A DNA stretch of 64,000 bases from Baekduia soli. Its GTDB lineage: Bacteria > Actinomycetota > Thermoleophilia > Solirubrobacterales > Solirubrobacteraceae. Positions 59,518 to 64,000 of the stretch are shown in pieces. How positions within the stretch are numbered: position 1 is the stretch's first letter; every line of letters begins with the position of its first letter. A model generated the notes under the pieces. That model ran no database searches. It worked only from the letters and a program-made list of their open reading frames with translations, and was not told the DNA's origin. A program made the position numbers and the translations under genes. The stretch spans positions 806,001-870,000 of the forward strand of contig NZ_CP042430.1 in the NCBI RefSeq assembly GCF_007970665.1. Direction: 5' to 3'.

Positions 59518-59868
59518 ATGGAGATCGACGCGACGAAGGGCATCGGACCGGGCACGCACGCCGCTCCGGTCCCGGGCGTCCACGGCACGCACGCAGGGGA
59601 GTTCGCGCGGGTCTTCGATCTGGCCGAGGCCCGTCGTCAGCGGATGACCGGGCCGGAGAAGATCCCGGACGAGATCTGGGACGACATCACGCGCGCCGGC
59701 CAGCTGGCCGACGACCTGGCCGCCCGCGGCCAGCAGGTCCGCTTCGACACCCACCGGCTCACCGGCGGCGTGGTCGCCTCGCTGTGCGACACCCAGGGCG
59801 GCATGCTGCGCCCGGTCTCGCTGCAGGAGCTGCTGGGCTCCGAGCCCGACCCGGCCCCCGCCGCCTAG
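59518..59868 (+). CDS. flaG: FlaG-like flagellar protein
   Basis: 116 residues, AAAGGA before the ATG. The C-terminal half reads QQVRFDTHRLTGGVVASLCDTQGGMLRPVSLQELLG, which fits the FlaG pattern of a strand, then a V-V-D stretch, then I-P-E-E-L-L-like end. The match is distant, but position directly before fliD is the standard place for flaG. The N-terminal region is probably disordered. FlaG affects filament length in other bacteria. Confidence 0.7.
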   Translation: MEIDATKGIGPGTHAAPVPGVHGTHAGEFARVFDLAEARRQRMTGPEKIPDEIWDDITRAGQLADDLAARGQQVRFDTHRLTGGVVASLCDTQGGMLRPVSLQELLGSEPDPAPAA

Positions 59869-59871
59869 CCC

Positions 59872-61248
59872 ATGGCCGGCATCCAGCTCAGCGGACTCGT
59901 GTCGGGCCTCGACACGCAGAGCATCATCAGCCAGCTCATCGCGGTCGAGTCCCAGCCGCGCACGCGGATCACCCAGCAGCAGGCGCAGGAGACCAAGCGC
60001 CAGAGCCTGCTCCAGGACATCGGCACCAAGCTGACGGCGCTCAAGAACGCCAACGACGACCTCAAGTCCGTCCTCACCTGGGCCGACACGCAGACCGTCA
60101 CCACGACCGACGACTCCAAGGTCGCGGTCTCGCGCACGGGCGGCGCGGCGCCCGGCGGCTACGACCTGTCGATCCAGCGGCTGGCCAGCGCCGAGCGCCA
60201 CACCTACGCCTTCACCCCGCCGACGGCCGACGGGCCGCTGACCATCCTCAACCAGGACGGCAGCACCCGCACGTCGGTGGCGCTGAAGGCCGGCGCGAGC
60301 GTCGACGACGCCGTCGCAGCGATCAACTCGAGCACCGACGCCGGCGTGTACGCCGTCAACGTCAACGGCGACCTCGTCATGGCCGCCAAGACGACGGGCG
60401 TCTCCAGCGGGTTCTCGGCCTCGGGCGCCGGCATGGGCAGCGACCTCGAGGCCGTCGCCGGCGCCGACGCGCTGTTCACGATCGGCGCCACGAGCTACCA
60501 GCGCTCGAGCAACGTCGTCACCGACGCCCTGCCCGGCGTGCAGCTCACGCTGAAGGCCAAGACCTCCGGCACCGACACGGTCGGCCTGACCGTCAGCGCG
60601 CCCGGGCCCGACAAGGCCGGCGTGGTGACCAAGGTCCAGGCGTTCATCACCGCCTACAACGCCGTCGTCGACACGACGCGCGCCGACCTCGCCGACAAGG
60701 CCGTCCCGAACCCGCAGACCAACGCCGACGTGACGGCCGGCACGCTCTTCGGCGACTCCGGCCTGTCGGGCATGCTCACGACGCTGCGCACCGCGGTGAG
60801 CTCGACGGTGGCCGGCATGACCGGGCTGACGTCGCTGGCCGACCTGGGCATCACGACCGGCGCGGCCAACACCGGCGCGACGATCAACGACGACTCCGTC
60901 GCCGGCAAGCTCACGCTGGACACCACCAAGCTCAACGCCGCGCTGGACGCCAACCCGCTCGGCGTGCGGTCGCTGCTGGGCGGCACCACGAACGTCGACG
61001 GCTTCTCGCAGGCGTTCAACACGTTCCTGGCGCCGTTCGCGGGCACGAGCGGGCTCATCGCCCAGCGCGTGTCGTCCTCGACGTCGGAGCTGACCGACAT
61101 CAAGAGCCGCCTCGACGCCTTCGACACGCGCATCAGCGCGCGCCAGGACTTCCTCCAGAAGCAGTTCACCAATCTGGAGACCGTGCTGCAGCAGAGCCAG
61201 TCGGTGAACAGCAGCCTCGCCGGCTACCTCTCCTCCAGCGGCGCCTAG
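59872..61248 (+). CDS. fliD: Flagellar filament cap protein FliD (HAP2)
   Basis: 458 residues. N-terminal IQLSGLVSGLDTQSIISQLIAVESQPRTRI is the FliD hallmark; a D2/D3 region with repeated NSSTDAGVYAVNVNGDLVMAAKTTG follows; the C-terminus has LIAQRVSSSTSELTDIKSRLDAFDTRISARQDFLQKQFTNLETVLQQSQSVNSSLAGYL. It caps the growing filament and folds incoming flagellin. It starts three bases after flaG. Confidence 0.96.
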   Translation: MAGIQLSGLVSGLDTQSIISQLIAVESQPRTRITQQQAQETKRQSLLQDIGTKLTALKNANDDLKSVLTWADTQTVTTTDDSKVAVSRTGGAAPGGYDLSIQRLASAERHTYAFTPPTADGPLTILNQDGSTRTSVALKAGASVDDAVAAINSSTDAGVYAVNVNGDLVMAAKTTGVSSGFSASGAGMGSDLEAVAGADALFTIGATSYQRSSNVVTDALPGVQLTLKAKTSGTDTVGLTVSAPGPDKAGVVTKVQAFITAYNAVVDTTRADLADKAVPNPQTNADVTAGTLFGDSGLSGMLTTLRTAVSSTVAGMTGLTSLADLGITTGAANTGATINDDSVAGKLTLDTTKLNAALDANPLGVRSLLGGTTNVDGFSQAFNTFLAPFAGTSGLIAQRVSSSTSELTDIKSRLDAFDTRISARQDFLQKQFTNLETVLQQSQSVNSSLAGYLSSSGA

Positions 61249-61309
61249 AACCTCAAGATCCGCCTCCGGGCGGCGATTCAACCATCTGTCCCCCTCGAGA
61301 AGCGATGCG

Positions 61310-61711
61310 ATGAACCCCTACGGCAACCCCCAGGCCTACCGTGACAGCGCCGTCCTGACGGCCAGCCCCGAGCAGCTCGTCGTGATGCTCTACGACGGGG
61401 CCGTGCGCTTCCTGCGCCAGGGTGAGGTCGCCATGGGCGAGGGCGCCGTGCTGCACGCCGGAGCGAAGCTGACCCGCGCCGAGGCGATCATCGACGAGCT
61501 GCTGGCCACCCTGAACATGGACACCGGGGAGATCGCCGAGCGCCTCCAGGCCATCTACGTCTTCTGCAAGCGCACGCTCATCGAGGCGCGCATCCAGCGC
61601 AGCGCCGAGAAGATCGGCCAGGTCGCGGCGCTGCTGACCAGCCTCCGCGAGGCCTGGGCCAAGCTGGCCGAGCAGGCGGCCGCCCGGCCGCCCGCCCCCG
61701 CCTCCGCATGA
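61310..61711 (+). CDS. fliS: Flagellin export chaperone FliS
   Basis: 133 residues. MNPYGNPQAYRDSAVLTASPEQLVVMLYDGAVRFLRQG is the FliS start; ELLATLNMDTGEIAERLQAIYVFCKRTLIEARIQRSAEKIG follows. It binds the flagellin C-terminus before export. The FliT-like gene overlaps its stop (ATGA). Confidence 0.95.
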   Translation: MNPYGNPQAYRDSAVLTASPEQLVVMLYDGAVRFLRQGEVAMGEGAVLHAGAKLTRAEAIIDELLATLNMDTGEIAERLQAIYVFCKRTLIEARIQRSAEKIGQVAALLTSLREAWAKLAEQAAARPPAPASA

Positions 61712-62052
61712 CCGGCTCGGCGCACCTGTTCGCCGAGCTGGTGGCGCTGGGCCGCGAGGAGCACGGGCTCGTCGTCGACGGCCGCTACGACGACCTCCCG
61801 GCCCTGCACGAGCGCCGCTCCCGGCTCATGGCCGCGCTGCCCGCCAGCGCGCCGCCCGAGGCCCTCGCCGACGTCCGCGAGGCCGCCCGCCTGTCGGGCC
61901 TGGTCACCGAGGCGCTGCGCGAGGCGCGCGACGCCACCGGCGCCGAGCTGGCCCGCCTGGGCCAGGCGCGCGCCGGCGCCCGAGGCTATGCCGCGGGGAC
62001 GGGCCTGCCCGCCGGCCCCCACGCGCACGCCGCGTTCGACCGGGCCGGCTGA
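61708..62052 (+). CDS. FliT-like small helical protein
   Basis: 114 residues, mostly helical, coupled to fliS by ATGA. Segments LFAELVALGREEHGLVVDGRYDDLPALHERRSRLM and EAARLSGLVTEALREARDATGAELARLGQ recall FliT/FlgN chaperones, though no diagnostic motif is present. Position after fliS is the usual fliT location. Chaperone of FliD is the likely role (inference). Confidence 0.65.
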   Translation: MTGSAHLFAELVALGREEHGLVVDGRYDDLPALHERRSRLMAALPASAPPEALADVREAARLSGLVTEALREARDATGAELARLGQARAGARGYAAGTGLPAGPHAHAAFDRAG

Positions 62053-62104
62053 TCGGCGCCCGCGCGCCCCGACGTCGGCGTCCAGACGTCTCTGGACACC
62101 GTCC

Positions 62105-62131
62105 TCAAGCGCGCCGGTGATCGACCGAGAA
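62105..62131 (+). promoter_or_regulatory. Sigma-28-type promoter upstream of flgB
   Basis: TCAAGCGC-N11-ACCGAGAA, with a predicted leader of about 65 bases to the flgB ATG. Confidence 0.7.
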
Positions 62132-62204
62132 CCAGGAGTGGGTCACCAAGGCCGGTGACCGAGGCAGAGCCCAAGGACGGGCGACGAACTTCCGCACGTC
62201 CCTC

Positions 62205-62561
62205 ATGGAGCTCTTCGACACCACCCAGACCGGCCTGGAGCGCGCGCTCTCGGGCTCCGCCCTCCGCCAGGAGGCGATCGCGTCCAACATCGCGAACGTC
62301 AACACGCCCGGCTACCGGCGCCAGGACGTCGACTTCCAGTCCGCCCTGCAGGCCGCCTGGGGCGAGGGCAGGTCGGCCGTGGAGGCGGTGAGCCCCGCGG
62401 TATCGGTCGACCCGACCGCCGCGGTGCGCCAGGACGGCAGCTCCGTCGACATCGACGTCGAGTCGGCCGCCCAGAGCAAGAACGGGCTCCAGTACGAGGC
62501 GATCACCACGGTGCTCAAGACGCGCAACGCGATCCTGCGCTCGGCGATCGGGATCAACTGA
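62205..62561 (+). CDS. flgB: Flagellar basal-body rod protein FlgB
   Basis: 118 residues. LERALSGSALRQEAIASNIANVNTPGYRRQDVDF near 10 and the C-terminal QYEAITTVLKTRNAILRSAIG are diagnostic. Proximal rod subunit. The next gene starts at its last base (TGATG). Confidence 0.95.
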   Translation: MELFDTTQTGLERALSGSALRQEAIASNIANVNTPGYRRQDVDFQSALQAAWGEGRSAVEAVSPAVSVDPTAAVRQDGSSVDIDVESAAQSKNGLQYEAITTVLKTRNAILRSAIGIN

Positions 62562-63004
62562 TGGGCCTCTTCGACGCCATCGACGTCACCGGGTCCGGCC
62601 TGTCGGCCGAGCGCCTGCGCATGGACGTCACGGCCGAGAACCTCGCCAACGCGCAGACGACCAAGGACGCCAGCGGCCAGCCCTACCGCCGCAAGGAGGT
62701 CGTCCTCCAGCAGGCCGGCACCTCGAGCTCCTTCGGCACCGTGCTGCAGAACGCGATGGGCGGCACCTCGGCCGTGCGCGGCGTGCAGGTCGCCGGCATC
62801 GTGCAGGACTCCACCCCGCTCAAGCGCATCTACGACCCCGGGCACCCCGACGCCGACAAGAACGGCTACGTGACCATGCCCAACGTCAACACCGTGACGG
62901 AGATGACCGACCTCATCTCCTCGTCGCGCGCCTACGAGGCCGACGTCACGGCGATGCAGACGGCCAAGCAGATGTTCACCAAGACGCTGGACATCCTGCG
63001 CTGA
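62561..63004 (+). CDS. flgC: Flagellar basal-body rod protein FlgC
   Basis: 147 residues. GLFDAIDVTGSGLSAERLRMDVTAENLANAQTT at the N-terminus; YDPGHPDADKNGYVTMPNVNTVTEMTDLISSSRAYEADVTAMQTAKQMFTKTLDILR at the end is the FlgC signature. It joins flgB and fliE through one-base TGATG overlaps. Confidence 0.96.
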   Translation: MGLFDAIDVTGSGLSAERLRMDVTAENLANAQTTKDASGQPYRRKEVVLQQAGTSSSFGTVLQNAMGGTSAVRGVQVAGIVQDSTPLKRIYDPGHPDADKNGYVTMPNVNTVTEMTDLISSSRAYEADVTAMQTAKQMFTKTLDILR

Positions 63005-63324
63005 TGCCGATCGACCCCTCCATGGCGCTCAAGGGCGTCACCGGCGGCCCGGAGTGGTCCGTCGGCGCGCTCGACGGCACGCCGGTCGGCTCGGGCACCT
63101 CGGGCGCGAGCTTCGGCGCGATGCTCGGCAACCAGATCAGCGCGCTCGAGCAGTCCCAGAGCGCGGCGGCGGGCGCCTCGCGCTCGCTGGCCGACGGGAC
63201 GGCGACCGACCCGACCCAGGCGATCATCGCCGTCGAGCGCGCGCAGCTCTCCATGCAGCTGGCCTCCCAGCTGCGTACGAAGGGCGTCGAAGCCCTCCAG
63301 GACATCTTCCACACGCAGGTCTAA
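63004..63324 (+). CDS. fliE: Flagellar hook-basal body protein FliE
   Basis: 106 residues. A variable N-terminus with SFGAMLGNQISALEQSQSAA precedes the conserved C-terminal helices DPTQAIIAVERAQLSMQLASQLRTKGVEALQDIFHTQV. It links the MS ring to the rod. Confidence 0.94.
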   Translation: MPIDPSMALKGVTGGPEWSVGALDGTPVGSGTSGASFGAMLGNQISALEQSQSAAAGASRSLADGTATDPTQAIIAVERAQLSMQLASQLRTKGVEALQDIFHTQV

Positions 63325-63357
63325 CGCCCCACCCTCCGACTTGGAGCCCCTCCCTCC

Positions 63358-64000
63358 ATGGCTCTCCTGAACTCCATGAGCACGAAGGGCAAGCTGACGC
63401 TTGCCGGCTGTGCCCTCGCCTTCCTGGCCGCCGCCGTCCTCATCATGAAGATGGCGGGCGCTCCGTCGTACACGACGGTGATGACCGGGGTCGACCCGGC
63501 CAAGGCCAGCCAGATCACCGCGGCGCTGAGCGCCGTCGGCGTCTCGAGCGAGATCCAGAACGGCGGTACCGCGATCGCCGTCCAGAAGGGCAAGGAGACG
63601 CTGGCGGCGACGACCCTGGCCGCCAAGGGGCTGAACAGCACCTCGACGCAGCCCGGCTTCGAGATCCTCGACAAGCAGAAGCTCGGCGCCTCCAGCCAGC
63701 AGCAGCAGATCGCCTACCAGCGCGGCCTGGAGGGCACGATCGCCAACACGGTCTCCCAGATCCAGGGCGCCTCCGGCGCGCAGGTGCACCTCACCCTGCC
63801 CCAGGACAACCTCTTCGCCGACGAGTCGCGCGGCGCGACCGCCGCGGTGCTGTTGCCCAACGACGGCAGCGCGCTGGACGGCAACGCCGTGCGCGGCATC
63901 GCCAACCTCGTGGCCTCCTCGGTCCCCGGCCTGAAGGCCTCGGCCGTGACGATCACCGACGGCAGCGGCGCGATGCTCTGGCCCGCGGCCGACGGCGGCT
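63358..64000 (+). CDS. fliF: Flagellar MS-ring protein FliF, 3' part beyond the window
   Basis: 214 residues visible of the usual ~500. A membrane helix at about 14-32 is followed by the ring-building motif 1 region with YTTVMTGVDPAKASQITAALSAVGVSSEIQNGGTAIAV. KLGASSQQQQIAYQRGLEGTIANTVSQIQGASGAQVHLTLPQDNLFADES, typical of the YscJ/FliF domain, comes next. The ATG at 63358 follows a weak ribosome site. It forms the ring that houses the export gate. Confidence 0.95.
   Translation, partial: MALLNSMSTKGKLTLAGCALAFLAAAVLIMKMAGAPSYTTVMTGVDPAKASQITAALSAVGVSSEIQNGGTAIAVQKGKETLAATTLAAKGLNSTSTQPGFEILDKQKLGASSQQQQIAYQRGLEGTIANTVSQIQGASGAQVHLTLPQDNLFADESRGATAAVLLPNDGSALDGNAVRGIANLVASSVPGLKASAVTITDGSGAMLWPAADGG

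Overview
The window is about 73% G+C and codes densely on both strands. It carries the replication-origin neighbourhood of a high-G+C actinobacterium. The mix is actinobacterial division and PASTA-kinase genes (fhaA-fhaB-PP2C-rodA-pbpA-pknB), a DUF4446 protein, an actinobacterial HNH protein, and a complete-looking flagellar cluster with csrA/fliW. This fits best a motile member of the Thermoleophilia/Solirubrobacterales (Conexibacter- or Baekduia-like). The genus is inference.

Layout. 1-4.9 kb: a minus-strand run of AI-2E transporter, 50-residue zinc-ribbon protein, ABC ATPase, ABC-2 permease, GNAT acetyltransferase and hemB (cut by the window edge). 4.9-11 kb: a YmdB-type phosphoesterase, two multi-pass GT87-like membrane proteins, GtrA, an alkaline-phosphatase-fold enzyme and a DUF4126 protein. 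11.1-15.6 kb: aminotransferase coupled to a first D-Ala-D-Ala ligase, a bifunctional-nuclease-family protein, a PAS histidine kinase and tRNA-Ile(GAT). 15.6-22.3 kb: the classical rpmH-rnpA-yidD-yidC-jag-rsmG-parA-parB block on the minus strand, interrupted between jag and rsmG by a decayed IS481-type element sitting among four parS-like sites. 22.3-32 kb: dnaA-dnaN-recF-DUF721-gyrB-gyrA on the plus strand. 32-33 kb: a short intergenic unit with an extended Shine-Dalgarno, a tiny possible ORF and a strong terminator, then the HNH gene. 33-48 kb: pheA, DUF4446, a CARDB-like anchored protein, the FHA/kinase/phosphatase/peptidoglycan operon ending in a second D-Ala-D-Ala ligase, then a LigD-type polymerase coupled to a third Ser/Thr kinase. 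48.4-64 kb: flagellar genes. On the minus strand these are flgF, then flgG-flgJ-flgN-flgK-flgL-fliW-csrA-flagellin, plus fliA. On the plus strand they are FliK-like and FlhB-like proteins, a TPR glycosyltransferase, flaG-fliD-fliS-fliT-like, and flgB-flgC-fliE-fliF (cut by the right edge).

How it works together. The origin block couples replication initiation (DnaA, DnaN, RecF, gyrase) with segregation (ParA, ParB, parS), membrane insertion (YidC) and RNase P. The 36-46 kb operon links Ser/Thr phosphorylation (three kinases, one PP2C phosphatase, two FHA readers) to septal and lateral wall synthesis and D-Ala-D-Ala supply. The flagellar cluster appears to be a sigma-28 regulon. Five sites of the form TCAAG-N14-(A/G)CCGA lie just upstream of flagellar transcription units on both strands, next to the fliA-like gene. 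CsrA-FliW and two GGA motifs in the flagellin leader suggest post-transcriptional control of flagellin. The least explained items are the tiny transcript unit at 32.1-32.3 kb, the shared flagellar promoter motif, the phased AACCTGCA repeats upstream of fliA, and the parS region split by the insertion sequence.
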